From positions 37,745,065-37,809,064 of the forward strand of contig CM046853.1 of assembly GCA_025617745.1 (NCBI GenBank): DNA of 64,000 bases. The letters are read 5' to 3'. Source of the DNA: Heliocidaris erythrogramma (taxonomy: Eukaryota > Echinodermata > Echinoidea > Camarodonta > Echinometridae). This document shows, in pieces, positions 21,895 to 34,735 of the stretch (positions within the stretch are counted from its first letter, which is position 1; each line of letters starts with the position of its first letter). A program made the position numbers and the translations under genes. The notes below the pieces were generated by a model. That model saw only the letters and a list, made by a program, of their open reading frames with translations. It ran no database searches and was not told where the DNA came from.

Positions 21895-24665
21895 TAGTCC
21901 GGCAGATTGGTGAATTAATTGTGCACTTTTTCATAAAAGCATGAAATTTGGCATGTAGGTAGAGTTTTTAATGCCGAATAATTCTGGAAATGGGCCACCT
22001 AAAATTTGGGCCTTGGGGCCCGTTTTGCCCATTTGTTTTTTAAATGGCCCTCTCAGGGTCTTTTCCCTCCAAAGTTGATGTGATCAAATCTAGTTTGATA
22101 TATATGAAATTTGATATATTTGATATATTTCCTGCCTCTAAAATCGGACAAATGCTTTAGGTGCCCATATTTCAAATGAAGGCCCATCCTATGTATCAAA
22201 ATATAAAGTCACTGATTTGCTGAATATAGGCAAAAATGATCAGTTGACATTACGTCTTTGAAATCAATGAGATATGTGGCGCTGGTGCCCATTATGACCA
22301 AAAAGGCCCCAAAAGGCCCAAATGATCTATCTGCAACATGACTTTTTAAAAATCTTTGTTTCTAATTTCTAATGGTATAGATATCAATTTTGAAATCAAG
22401 GTTATGTAAAAAGCCCACTTTAGCATGCTACATAGGCCCATCGATGGCCCATTCGAAACAATTAAATTTTTGATTAATTCTCTCACAGAGGTTGGCCAAT
22501 TTCAAAATAGCTGCCAAAGTGTTAAAATGCCTACTTGCATGTAACTTGAGTTTGGGCTTTAAATCAAATCTATTTGCAAGCTGGTTATTATATGCAGAAT
22601 CGTTGGGTCACTCCATTTTATTAAGATGGCCGTCACATTCAAAATACCATCCGTTGTGAGTTAATATGTGACTATTGGCATTTCAAAGTTTAGGTTATAT
22701 CTGGAAGCGTATAACTTGGAATAAAAGTGTGGAATTTAGTACTGATATGCTGGAAATTTCTATAAACAGAAAATATCAGTCTAACATTGATATTTTTCTC
22801 TTCTTATTCATGAAAAATATACATTAATATCCCGATGAAGCAACAAATACTCTTCTTCTGCAAATAAATGTTATTATGTCAAAATAAACTATAATCAGAA
22901 CAACTAGGTGATAAAACTGCACTTTCCTTTTTTTTTCATCTTCGTGTCCATATTAGACAAAAAATGATATGTCCTTAAGAAAAAACCTATGATAGACGTC
23001 GTAAGATTTATGCAGATGTTAATTAATAGCTGTATTCTCAAAAATCGGCAACACCTATTAAAAGGCAATCCATATTTTGCAATATGTTGATTTGTGCAAA
23101 ATCAGAAGAAAAAAAAAGATAAACATAATGATGAAAGTTTGAAAGGAAATCGAAAATAAGAAAGTTATCAATGTTTGAGAAGTCACTACATCTATGTGAA
23201 TCTCAAATTGGCAGTCGGGTCAGTCGATTGTGAGGTATTCCCGGTCAATCCTAGATTTTGTAATACACTGTCATCAATTTTCCTTTTTCTCATAAGCCCC
23301 TTTTCCCTTGGGGCAATACTAAAATATATATTTTAGCAATACTTTATGAAAAATTAACATTTTAGTCATTCTGTGTGTTGGAACAAATGGGAGAGTTATC
23401 CGCTGCTACATCACAGTGACATTATCGGTTCGGCCAATTTGAAATTCAAATTTGTATATGCATTACAACTTTCATATTGCTTGTCCGATTTCGTTCAAAC
23501 TTTTAACAATCTGCTTCTCTGATTTTCTGCTTTCTTTCAGAGCAACTTGCCATTACGATCGAATGTCCTTTTTAAAGAAAGAGGGCCTGAATACATAATT
23601 CTTAAGCATTTTTTACCATTTTGCATTTTGGTGCTTTATGTCTCAATGCATTATTATCAGCTGCAAAATACATTTCAACACTAGTCTTATGCAGTATTTT
23701 TCAGTTTGATGGCAATCTTGGAAATAAAATTCCCCACTATTTAAATTACTCAGCATTATGAGATATTCCTTTACCTTGGTTTCATTGTGTCTCAACCAAA
23801 TACACCATTGTAACATGCTTATGTGTATTTTTAGGCAAAAAATTTGCACCATCCATTACTTTCTCCCTATAGGGAGAAAGCTATCGTACGGTATAGCTTC
23901 AAGACACAGCATAAACTTAATGCAAATAACCACATCTTGAAACAGACCAGTGGCCATTTTGAATATGATGGCCATCTTAATTAAATGAAGTGCTGATAGA
24001 ACATACTGCCTTACCAATAGTTATACTTTAAAGTATGCATATTCAAACACTTCGGGGCCGTGTTGAACTAGGCAACCCACTTGTGAGGGAAAGAATTGTC
24101 TTTGATGGGCCATTAATGGGCCCATGTGATTCCTAAAGTAGGATGTTTATATGACCTTTATTTCCTGATTAATGTCTACCATTTAAGATTTAAACCAAAT
24201 ATTTTTTAATCGTATTTTGCCGATATTTTGGGGGCCTTTATGGGCCTTTATTTGTTATAATGGGCACCTGTCACACCTAAGTTGTTGATTTCAAAGACGT
24301 AATGTTGACTGATCACAATTAGAAACATTTTACTTATGTTTAACAAATCAATGACTTTATAATATTTTGACACATAGGATGGCCCTTTATTTGAAAAATG
24401 GGCACCTAAAACATTTGTCTGATTTTAGAGGCCTGGAAATTTTACTTGATATTTCATTATATTTGATTACACCAACTTTGAAGGGGAAGGACCTTGAGAG
24501 GGCCATTTAAAAAAAAATGGTCATAACGGGCCCCAGAACCCGAATTTTAGGTGGCCCCATATCCAGAATTATTCGGCGTAAAATCTCTACCTACATGCCA
24601 AATTTTATGCTTTTATGAAAAAGTGCACAATTCCATCGATTTTCTGCACCAATCTGCTGGACTAG
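21895..24665. mobile_element. ~2.77-kb non-coding imperfect palindrome (foldback element)
   Basis: The left end TAGTCCGGCAGATTGGTG and the right end CACCAATCTGCTGGACTA are complementary. The match continues inward through CTACCTACATGCC, GGCCACCTAAAATTTGGGCC and many GGGCCAT/ATGGCCC phrases, reaching roughly 23.3 kb. The arms are diverged but recognisable over more than 1 kb. No open frame of note. Part of it recurs at 30713-32895. Confidence 0.78.
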
Positions 24666-25061
24666 ATTAGTCAAAGCGAATAATTTTCATTTAAAAGTAA
24701 TCAGGGTCGTGCTGAAAAAGTAATACAACAAAATCCAGAGATGACACACATAAGTCTGATAAAAAAAACTGTCAAAAATACCACTTTTAGATTGTTTGGT
24801 GCCTCCAAATTTTTAGATTACTTAGAAAAAAGTATACTCTTTCAGGAAATACCCAAAACTAAAATTTGACCATACCAACCAAAACACATTGATTGAGCTC
24901 TAACTGAAAATCACACAGTGCGACTTTTTGGTGGATTTGTGGTGCCTGGTCACATATATAAAAAAGAAAAAGATAAAAAGAAGGAACCCCCCCCCCCCAA
25001 AAAAAAAAAAAAAAAAAAAAAACCCTTCCTTACCACACAGTATACACAGTAGCCGAGTACT
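24666..25061. other. AT-rich stretch with long C and A runs
   Basis: Non-coding. A C11/A30-type homopolymer pair at about 24988-25021 is the only visible landmark. Confidence 0.5.
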
Positions 25062-25215
25062 TACCCCTACATCACATGGATACATACATTACATTACAGT
25101 ACCAGATGAAACAGACAGAATGATAATAGAAAAAGTAGGGAAGATGGTACATCACATGAATGCATACATTGCATTATATTATAGCACCACATGAAACAGA
25201 CAGAATTATAATAGC
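25062..25215. repeat. Two-copy ~80-bp tandem repeat
   Basis: ACATCACATGGATACATACATT ... GATGAAACAGACAGAATGATAATAG (abbreviated) recurs once as ACATCACATGAATGCATAC ... CATGAAACAGACAGAATTATAATAG. The two copies are ~80% alike by eye. Confidence 0.7.
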
Positions 25216-25863
25216 AGCGAGTGAAGATAGCAGCGATTGCGCTCACATTACAAATAGTCACAAGCGCGGTGGTCTACCGCAAAGCGTCGATGCTTTGTCC
25301 TGAGATCCTGAGATTTACTCCTGCTAAACTCGCTGCCAGAATAGTTTGGAAACCTAGCTCCAACTCGCTTCTATCTCGTGACTATCTGCGTTCAGACGGC
25401 GTTTGGTCTTAAAACTATCTGGTCATCACCAAAATAGTGTCGAAACTTAGATAGCATCGATGCTATCGCTCTACGTGTGAACGTACCTATTATTGCCAGG
25501 GCAAATGTTTCTATTCATTATTCAGTACGATATATACGAATCACGGGCAATGTAAAATGTTGGACGTCATCATGATTGATCATCATCTTTCATGCTTTTC
25601 TAATATTTCCAAATGTCATTCAAAGATAATATAAGAATATAGTGAAGAGGTTGGGATACTGTTACTATTTAGAGAGAAGAGCAGATGTTTGGTGTAGTTC
25701 AAAAATTATGCTTTTAAATTCAAGGAATATATGAGATATCGTAATAACAATACTTATTGATGCTTTAAGATAAATAAAGAGGAAGATTATACACGTAGCT
25801 AAGAGGTGTTTGATCTTGAATACAAAGCACATGCCAACACAAGGCTATAAGTACGTATAGAGA
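25216..25863. other. Non-coding; CG-containing block then AT-rich
   Basis: 25216-25460 has a higher CpG content and short inverted phrases (TAGCATCGATGCTA, AAAGCGTCGATGCTTT) that suggest an old MITE whose ends I could not define. The remainder is AT-rich. Confidence 0.4.
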
Positions 25864-25977
25864 TTGGCCAACTCGGTTCCAGTTTGTAACAATATGGCAC
25901 ATGCTGCTTTATTGGGCAAGCCCATAACAAAAGATGATATGCACCGTATCGTGTCCAACTGAAACCGAGTTGGCCAA
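25864..25977. repeat. 114-bp hairpin element with 21-bp arms
   Basis: TTGGCCAACTCGGTTCCAGTT pairs with AACTGAAACCGAGTTGGCC plus AA at the right, with one mismatch. The ~70-bp loop contains GGGCAAGCCC. Probably a tiny MITE. Confidence 0.75.
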
Positions 25978-26125
25978 AATCGAGGGAAAGGTGGTTTTGT
26001 GCAGTGTGAAAACTGCAGCGCCAGCTTCAGCATGTTCAGTATAAATTCAGTGTGCTTTGGACTTCTTTACTCACCATGTTCACTTTTACCACAATCATCT
26101 TTGTTCTTTTCTCTTTTTCTCGCAG

Positions 26126-26173
26126 TTAATCGCTTCGGCGCTAGGGAAAATTCAAAATCAAGACGACGACTAG
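26126..26173 (+). CDS. Candidate terminal exon (unrecognised gene)
   Basis: Follows a very strong acceptor (TTTTCTCTTTTTCTCGCAG). Entered in phase 0, as the 19681 exon would require, it encodes LIASALGKIQNQDDD and a TAG stop. An AATAAA motif lies about 75 bp downstream. In phase 1 a longer frame (NRFGARENSKSRRRLGNVN and on to a stop near 26256) is open, so the C-terminus is ambiguous. Strand and splice signals are reasonable; expression is unproven. Confidence 0.35.
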   Translation, partial: LIASALGKIQNQDDD

Positions 26174-26259
26174 GAAATGTCAACCTGGAGAGAATTGGAA
26201 ATACTGTGAAAACTGTAACAGGACCCATTGAGATGTATGTGGTTTCATTAAAATAAACT

Positions 26260-28769
26260 ACTTAACCACGGCCTAATGTCAATTTCCGATGCCATTTTAC
26301 AGCGAATAGGATTCAGTGCTTATTTCAATGCAAATAGCTTCGTAAGGTGAGCCTGGGATGAAACACACAAAAAAGGGGGGAAAGAAAAAGAAAAGAAAGG
26401 AGTATCCCTATAGCTGTGAGTCGACGTGTTTACAATCAATGTACACCATATTGTATTACTAATTACTTGACCCTTTAACGGGAAAAATAATGAGAAATAA
26501 AATTAGATAAGGGAAAACTGATGTCAGAAAACGAAAAAAAAGTATCTGTAAATGTAGCATGCTGTGTTACCCCCCCCCCCCCTAACTAGGAGGAAGAAAT
26601 CGGCCCCAAATCAGACAATCCTGGATCCACGGTATCTACCCCTGTTGTGAGCCCCGTATGTGATGTAGAAATACAGAATATAAAAGAAGGACAAAAAGGG
26701 AAGACAAAAAAACCCCACAACAACCCAGAATGTTATAATTTCTTATAGAGAGAAATAATGCTTGAATTCTGGATGTGTAGATAAAATACGTTTGAATAAC
26801 TAATAAAAAATCGCTTTTCTAATATAACATTTTCGTTATTCTCTCTTTTTCTAATGTAAATAATATTTAAATTCATTCTTTTTTTTTTTGGCCTTTAGAT
26901 TAAACAGTATTGTTGATAAAATGGTTCAAATGGGAAAAGACCTAGCATAAAATGTTAGACCAATTGAATTGCAAATTGTTGAAGAAAATTTTGCCTCGTT
27001 AAGATTAATGTGTAAAGAATAACAATTTGCATCTGCTGTATTTAAGGGGTCAAACATGGGCGCATTAAGATAATTCGTTTGGCGTTTTGATTTTCTTGAC
27101 CGGATTAATATGAACATGAATCAAGTTCAAGGATGATTTAAGTATTCGTATTTAAATGTACATATTGAAATATACATGATATATTGGAGTTTTGATTTAA
27201 TGAAACTGATTTTTTTTATTCATGTGTGTTCCATATTCGTGGTTAGATATTTTTCTAGTATGCACTGAAACTTGCAGTACAAATACCGTTCGATTTAATA
27301 ACTTTTAGGTGAGGTATATTTAAACATTTCATCAATAACATAAAACACTTTAAAATTGTATCATTTCCCCATTTGCTTGACAATTCGTAAAAGGTGACTT
27401 TGTTGGAACTTTATAACGAATGGCAAAAGAAACATTTATTCAATCTCGATCAAACATGATACATCAGACATGAATAATCGGGAGCGTACAACGCATATAA
27501 AGTGATTTAATTCGCAAATGGGAAATGCTTAGCAGTTTGCAAACTGACAAGTATCCAGAGGCCGTTTGGTTTAATGATATAATTAATCATCAAATAGTTT
27601 GTTTAAAAATACCCGCACGTACATAAGGGGTGTCCCCTCTCCCCACCCCCCAAAAAATAATTAAAAGCAATTTGAGAGATTGGCAATCTCTCAAAAGTGT
27701 TCAACCATCCTAAATAAAACTTGGTAGGTCATGTTTTTGTATCATCTTATAAAACGTTTAATGTGGTGTAAACTTCACAAGGATTTCATCGAAGAATGCA
27801 AAGTTATTATTGTTCTTGTAAGACCTTGCATAATGGTTACAAGGGGAGCGCAGTGAGGAGCGTCCGTGCACAATAACTGTATACGTCTCGCCTGAACATT
27901 TTGTGGCACGCTGTCAGATGAACTGTACACAAATATAAAAGATAGTTAAGTATATTCCGCTCTGTCAGAGGCATAGTGTGTTTATGAAATAAAGCTAACT
28001 GTGTAAAAACCTGAACAGATTTTACATGTTAATCAGTTTTCGTATATTTTATGAGAAGGGATATCTCAGATTTTATGTTCTTGTTTGTTGTCTTACTTGA
28101 AATAAATAATATTTGAAGAGTAGCATAAGTACTGCAGTGTTTTTGTTTTTGTTTTTGTTTTGTTTGTTTTTCTAAAACAAAACTGTTTCCCACAGTACAT
28201 TTCCCAGTCATAATGATTGACCTATTATGAGTTTTTAAAGTATAGGTAATCATCAAATACATGAAAAACTTATTCATATATTTTCCGTGACTTCAGGTAA
28301 ATCAAAACTACAGTGTATGTTGCATAAATGTTCACATTTTGCAAGAGAGATATTAATCTATATAAAAATTACTTGTGATATTTTACAAAATGAGATTAAA
28401 CGGCTTCGATGGAAATGCAGAGGCGATTAGCATACGCTTGTAAATGTATTCATAAAATATATTATATCAGTATGAAATTATCAAGTCTAGATCATACCTC
28501 ACCAACACTACGGGCCAAGTTTTTATATGAATTGATTTGTTTCCTTGAGCGATTTCGCAAATTAAATCCTCCTTGAATTATTTTTTTTTCTGGGACGCAC
28601 CGTACCATTTAAAAATGGGTTTGAAACAGATGGTGTGGAAAACATGTTGAATAAGGCATGCCATTCAATGGTAGAAAGATGTACTGGATAGGGGAAGTGA
28701 AATCAAGACGTTGATAGAAATGACACATGGAATAAATTAATAAACCAAACAGAATCGTGATAGAACCTG
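26260..28769. other. AT-rich non-coding stretch
   Basis: Runs of C (26573) and GTTTTT (28140) are present, with stops in every frame. No splice-framed exon, RNA gene or clear transposon ends seen. Confidence 0.4.
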
Positions 28770-28771
28770 AT

Positions 28772-28805
<34 letters not shown>

Positions 28806-28885
28806 GAGTGAGAGAGGTGGAAGGTAAGAGAGGAGAGTGGTGAGAAAGAGGGAGAGAGAGAGAGGGGGAGGGAGAGAGAGAGATG
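28770..28885. repeat. (GA)n microsatellite
   Basis: Interrupted AGAGAG units over ~110 bp. The Ser/Leu-rich frame on the other strand is an artefact. Confidence 0.9.
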
Positions 28886-28994
28886 ATGGCATGACGTCTT
28901 CACACTCAATCAAATCAAAAGAGAAATGTACAACATTGCCCTCATCGTCTGATCTGTTTGTGAGTCCTGGCTTTGCCTTTTTTTCTCTCTCACC

Positions 28995-29134
28995 AAGGAG
29001 TTAACTCCTTCCTCTCACAGAACTCCTTGCTCTCACTCACGTGATCGGTGATCTGATGATAGAGATTATCCTTATTACGATTCAGACTGCTTCTTGTCAA
29101 ACCAAGGAGTTATGGTATGTGATAACTCCTTGGT
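28995..29134. repeat. Cluster of AAGGAGTT palindromes
   Basis: AAGGAGTTAACTCCTT at 28995-29010 is a perfect 16-bp palindrome. ACCAAGGAGTTAT at 29101-29113 pairs perfectly with ATAACTCCTTGGT at 29122-29134 across 8 bases. AACTCCTT also occurs between them in a related form. Either a short foldback repeat or clustered dyad sites. Confidence 0.7.
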
Positions 29135-29251
29135 CAAACTACTACGATATTAAGCACAGCCGGTTGAGAATATTATTTACTTTCAATCCAGGATTTTAAA
29201 ATTATTATTATTTATTTATTTATTCATTTCTTACAATGTCATTAACGTATT

Positions 29252-29392
29252 CTGTAGGCTGACGCGGCGGAACGTCGGGCTCGGACAATGGAAGTGCGGG
29301 GGGGGGGGGGGGTCTTTTGTTTGGCGGACAAAAGGTGTCCCCCCCCCCCACTTCCATTGTCCTAGCCCGACGTTCCGCTACCTCTGTCTGTA
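29252..29392. repeat. Hairpin element with poly-G/poly-C core
   Basis: GCGGAACGTCGGGCTCGGAC ... AATGGAAGTG on the left is complementary to CACTTCCATTGTCCTAGCCC ... GACGTTCCGC on the right (~30 bp arms, one mismatch). The core carries G13 and C11 runs around TTTGTTTGGCGGACAAA. Looks like a MITE of the G-run type. Confidence 0.78.
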
Positions 29393-30206
29393 GGTCTGTG
29401 TGGAACATGACATTCAATTTTACATTTCAAAATATGAAAACACTCATAACCGTATTTTGTTTATGTTTTACATGTCGACCATTCATTCAATGTATAAGGT
29501 GAAAGTTTATCTAAGGTTATAAGATAAGATCCGATATGTTGAAAAGCGGATATGTGACCAGGTATTCTGCTAACTCGCAACCGGTCATGAGCACCGTGGT
29601 CGTGAGAAAATGCAAATGATCGGTCATTAGCATTGTCTAATGACCGGCCGGTTAATCGTCTAGATCTAACCTTCCATATAAATCTACTCTAGGTTTATAT
29701 GGAAGTTTGGATGATGGTTTTTAAAATGAGAAATATTCTTGTCACCATTTTATATAACAAATAATAATTATCATATTCGGGCATTAGTCTAATCAGTCAC
29801 CTTCAGGCTTCGAAACAATCGGAACACTCTCGGCTATCGCCTCGGGTGCAATGTTCCAAAGTGAGCATATAGTTCTAAAACAAAAACGCCCTCACTGATG
29901 TAGTTGTTGTTGTTATCTAATTTTGTTTGGTAACCAATCAAGATTTTCTGTTTTTGTTACAAATATTCATTTTGAAGTTCTAGCATTTTTATTTCTCGAT
30001 TATTATAGTCCTTGGACGTAAAAGAAGAAAAGGAAATTATATGATTCATGCCAAAAATATATTTTTTTAATAGTTTATCAAACGGGCACTGGTATGTATA
30101 TTATTTGTGTTCTGATCTGCAGCGTCCACGTTATTTATTTTTACTGGTTAGTGGATTGCCAGTATTTGTTACAATAATTTACATTTAGGGCTTCATTTAT
30201 ATATAT
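29393..30206. other. AT-rich non-coding stretch
   Basis: Short dyads such as TGACCGGCCGGTTA near 29640 are present. No exon recognised. Confidence 0.4.
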
Positions 30207-30551
30207 CAGGGGCGTCGATTATGGGGTGGCAGGGGGTCAGTTGCCCCCCCCCCCCCGCCCCATAAAATATTGGGAGGGCATGCATACCGTTTTGCCCCCC
30301 CCCCCCCAAATCTGGGGGTGTAAAATAAAATAACGGGAAAAAAGATGCAAAACTCGAGAATGAAACCTTCCAAACAATGAAATACAAAACGTATTTCATG
30401 ATCAGACTTCAATTTCGCGCCCGCCAATTCTCTAATATTCCAAACTTCATGTAACCGTGGAGAAGCTGGTAATTAAGAGGCGTTAAAAATCATGAAGGGC
30501 ACTATTAGGTTGTCTTGCCCCCCCCCCTCCGAAAAATGGATAGACGCCCCT
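30207..30551. mobile_element. 345-bp MITE with CAGGGGCGTC ends
   Basis: Left end CAGGGGCGTCGATTATGGGG and right end ATGGATAGACGCCCCTG. Flanks are ATATAT on both sides, consistent with a duplicated AT-rich target. Interior has three C/G runs and CCCCCCAAATCTGGGGGTG. Confidence 0.75.
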
Positions 30552-30712
30552 GATATATATATACGCAGCGGGTAGACCAACCCCGTGTCGATTGGGGAAC
30601 ACATTGTATGTTTCTGGCAATTTAGTCAGCCCAGGGTAGATAACATATCCAATTATTTATACCACAGGTGTCCCAGATGTTTTCATTTATTGTCAACCCA
30701 GAGTAGTATATA

Positions 30713-32895
30713 TGTGACCATAACTTTGACTTTGGGCTTTAAAGAATAACTATTGGCAAGGCAGTATGTTTTTATAAGCAGAATACATCTAGTGTACGGT
30801 CACTTCATTTCATGATGGCAGTCATATTCAAAATGACCACTGGTCTGTTTTAAGATTTGGTTATTTGTATTAATTTCATGCGGTGTCTTGAAGCGTATAC
30901 CTTTTAGGTAGAAAGTAATGGAAGTTGGAACTTTTTTGCCTAAAATAAACATAAGTGAGTTTCAGTGGTGTATTTGGTTGAGACACAATGAAACCAAGGG
31001 AAATGTATATCATACTGAATAATTTAAATAATGGGGAATTTCATTTCCAAGATTGCCATCAAATTGAAAAGTACTACAAGAGTTGAAAGTGCTGAAATGT
31101 AATTTGCATCTGATAATTTTGCATTTTGGCATAAAGCATCAAAATGCAAAATGGTTAATATGCAAAAGAATTATGTTTTCAGGCTCTCTTTCTTTAAGGG
31201 ACTTCCGACCTTAATGGCAAGTTGCTCTGAAAGAAAGCAGACAAATCAGAAAAGTAGATTGTTAACAGAGTGAACGAAATCGGACAAGCAATATGAAAGT
31301 TGTAATCCCTATACAAATTTGAATTCCAGATTGGCCGAACCGGTAATATCACTGTGATGTAGCGGTGGACAACTCTTACATTTGTTCCAACACACAAAAT
31401 GACTAAAAAATTTCAAAAAGTTACTAAAAAATATTTTCACTAGTACCCCGAGGCAAAATGAGCATATGAGAAAAAGGAAAATTAATGATGATGCTATGAC
31501 AAAAATCGAGAGTTGACTGGGAAAACCTCACAATCGACTGACCCAACTGCCAATTTGCGATTCAAATAGTGATTTCATTTCTCAGAAATTGATAACCTTC
31601 TTATTCTTGGTCCGATTCTTTCAAACTTTCATCATTATATTTTTTTTTTTAAATTTTACACAGATCAACTTATTACAAAGTTTGGATTGCCCTTTAATAG
31701 GTGTTGCAGTTTGTTATTACTTGGCATCTTCATAAATCTTACAATGTATAGGTTGTTTCTTAAGGACACGTGAGCTTTATCATTTTCAATAAAGCCACAA
31801 AGATGAAACAAGAGGAAAGTGCAGTTTTATCACTTAGTTGCTTTGCATGATCTGATTAAAGTTTATTTTGGCATAATAAGATTTATTTGCAAAAGAAGAG
31901 CATTCTTTTGCTTCATCAGGGTATTAATGTTTATTGTTCAGGAATGACTCTTCAGTAAGAAGAGAAATATATTTTAAATGTTAGATTGATATTTTCTGTT
32001 TTTTAGAAACATATCAGTACTAAATTCCACACTATTGTACCAAGTTATAAGCTTCCAGATACAACGTAAGCTTTAAAATGCCAATAGTCCCATCTTAAAT
32101 CACAACGGATTTTGAATGTGACGGCCATCTTGATGAAATGAAGTGACCCAACGATTCTGCCTATAATGATCAGCTTGCAAATAGCTTTGCTTTAAGGCCC
32201 AAACTCAAGTTACATGCAAGTAGGCATTTTAACACTTTGGCAGCTATTTTGAATTTGTTGAATTCGGCCAACCTCTGTGAGGGAATTAATCAAATATGAT
32301 TGTCTCAAATGGGCCATCGATGGCCATGCTAAAATGGAATTTTTATATAACCTCGCTTTCAAAATTGTTGTCCATACCATTAAAAATTAGAAAAAAAGTT
32401 TCAAAAAATTATGTTGCACATAGATTATTTTGGGCCTTTGTGGGCCATTTTTAGTCATAATGGGAACCTGCGCCACATATCTCATTGATTTCAAAGACGT
32501 AATGTCAATTGATCACAATTAGAAGCATTTTACTTATATTCAACAAATCAGTGACTTTATAATATTTTGATATATATGTATATATGTATATATATAAAAA
32601 CATGTAGGATGGCCCTTGACTAAAAATGGGCACCTAAAGGATTTGTGTGATTTTAGAGGCCGTGAAATATTACATAATATTTCATCATATCAAACTTGAT
32701 TCGATTACATCAACTTTGAAGGGAAAAGGCCCTGAGAGGGCCACTTTAAAAAAAAATGGGCACAACGGGCCACAGGGCCCGATTTTTCGCCATAATATAT
32801 ATCCAGAATTATTCGGCATCAAAAACTCTACCTACATGCAAAATTCCATGCTTTTATGAAAAACTGCACAATTATTTCACCAATCTGCCGGACTA
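30713..32895. mobile_element. Partial second copy of the 2.8-kb palindromic element
   Basis: The right end CACCAATCTGCCGGACTA and preceding CTACCTACATGC, GGCACCTAAAG and GGGCCATCGATGGCC phrases match 21895-24665. The left part (GTGGTCATTTTGAATATG-type phrases near 30815-30840, in complement) corresponds to an internal part of one arm near 23.9-24.0 kb. The outermost part of the left arm is absent. Non-coding. Confidence 0.72.
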
Positions 32896-33127
32896 TACCG
32901 GTTAAAACCCCAAATGGCGACCGACACAAGGCAACGAGAAAAGAACACTTAACTAAAGTGACTACATTGAACTTTAAATAAACTCAAACGAACACTTACG
33001 TATGTGCTTGTGCATTTCTCTTTACTTTTCATTTGTATTTTCATCTTTTTCGCTAAGTTAGTGTGAATGCTTAGCTCGTATCCCTGTTAAATGTGTGAAA
33101 GCATTACTGTGTACGAACTATTGAAAA

Positions 33128-33260
33128 TGTGTGCATATAAAATGTGCAAATGTTTCACGTGCTCAGTATAATGATCCTGAAGAGAAATTTGTCAATTGGC
33201 AGTGTACAAAATGTTTATTTTCCCAATTACCTTTGCCATATGATGTCATAAAACAGGAGA
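33128..33260 (+). pseudogene. PHD-finger-like fragment, probably retroelement-derived
   Basis: The frame reads CVHIKCANVSRAQYNDPEEK and then FVNWQCTKCLFSQLPLP. This matches the second half of a PHD zinc finger (H-x-x-C ... W-x-C-x-x-C). A stop sits three codons upstream, and the frame soon becomes unlike protein. PHD-type fingers of this wording are common near the N-terminus of some non-LTR retrotransposon proteins, hence the call; a decayed host gene is possible. Confidence 0.45.
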
Positions 33261-33881
33261 CAAGTACAGGTTTGCTCGGCATTTTTATCAGAATTACAAG
33301 TATTCATAGTTTATTGATTTTGATTACTTCGGGGGAACTTGCTACCATTTTATTCTTTCCTTTCAAGTACCTATTTCTATCAAGACAGTATGATAATAAT
33401 TTATGTATAAACATTAACAGTTTGGCTTTAATTGTATCTTTATCCCAATTAATGTTTACATTGTTTTTTATTAAATAGATTTTAAGAAACCGAAAGTAGC
33501 TGAATAATTATGGGGCCGTCTTCATTGCTGCTGACTTGCAGCCTATTTATGTTTCTTTTTTCTTTATTTTTTAAAGTGAAGTTAAGACCGGAATACAGTG
33601 TAGTGCCATTTTAACTCATGATCATGATAACGAATTCAATTACGTCAGTACACGTATATATCAACAAAACACATACACACTTTTGAACATAGGTGAGGTG
33701 TCCTGTATGTTCCTTAGGTGTGTTAGCATTATTGCTCAATTGATAACAAGGCCTTTGGGTTGGCTTCATGATCATGTTTTTTTTTCTTTCATTACTACCA
33801 GAAAGAAATCAAGCTGAAAATAAGATGATAACTGTGTCTATTCATTTTTTCATCTCCTATCTAGACATTCCTCCCCTCTCT

Positions 33882-33919
<38 letters not shown>

Positions 33920-34735
33920 ACCCTCTCTCGTTGTCTGTCTCCTTCACACTCGCTCTCTCATAGGTTGATAAATCAACACTATGTATAATGTCTGTGAATA
34001 TTATACTGGGCGCCTTCATCATTCATTACATAAGTCTTATAAGACGCTCTATTTATGGACCTATTTAATATTGAAATTATGCCAGGTAAATTAAGTTGCC
34101 TGGTTATGAATGACGACGTGGATAGGATTGTATATGTATAAATATATCATACTCAAAATAAAATACATTATTTGTCATATTTCATTCGGACTTCTAAAAA
34201 TATATGACATATTATTACTTAGTTGAAACATGAAGCTACACATGCAGTTGAGGGGGAAAGGGAACACCATATATAGTATTGGAAAAAAAGGATTCCTGTT
34301 GAAGTTGCAGTTACTAATTTTAACTACATAAATAAACAAACATGTAAATTCCTCCTATAGGCCTATTAATTTTATTTGCAAAACCAGTGCCTTTTCATGC
34401 CTGTCAGTTATAAATGCAATTACCACTTAATATAATTATAATTATAAACGTAATAGTTTGTAATCTACACTGTCCATCTGGCTGCAATCCCTAAGATTGG
34501 TTTTGCAACAAGTTACCAATTTGTAACAAATAATCACAGACTTATATGCATGTATATGCCTCACTCTATACATTTAAGAATTATCTGTACATCTGCTTGA
34601 TGGGTGCATACGGATTTCTTGTGCTTTATTATTTCCCTTGAAAGGAATATTTCCACATTTATATGTGAAAGGAATTGCAGGGCTGAATAATTTCACTAAT
34701 GTTGACAATTGAACTTCATTTACTAATGCACAAAC
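33261..34735. other. AT-rich non-coding stretch with (TC)n
   Basis: Holds a (TC)n microsatellite at about 33877-33925. Otherwise AT-rich with no supportable exon. Confidence 0.45.
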
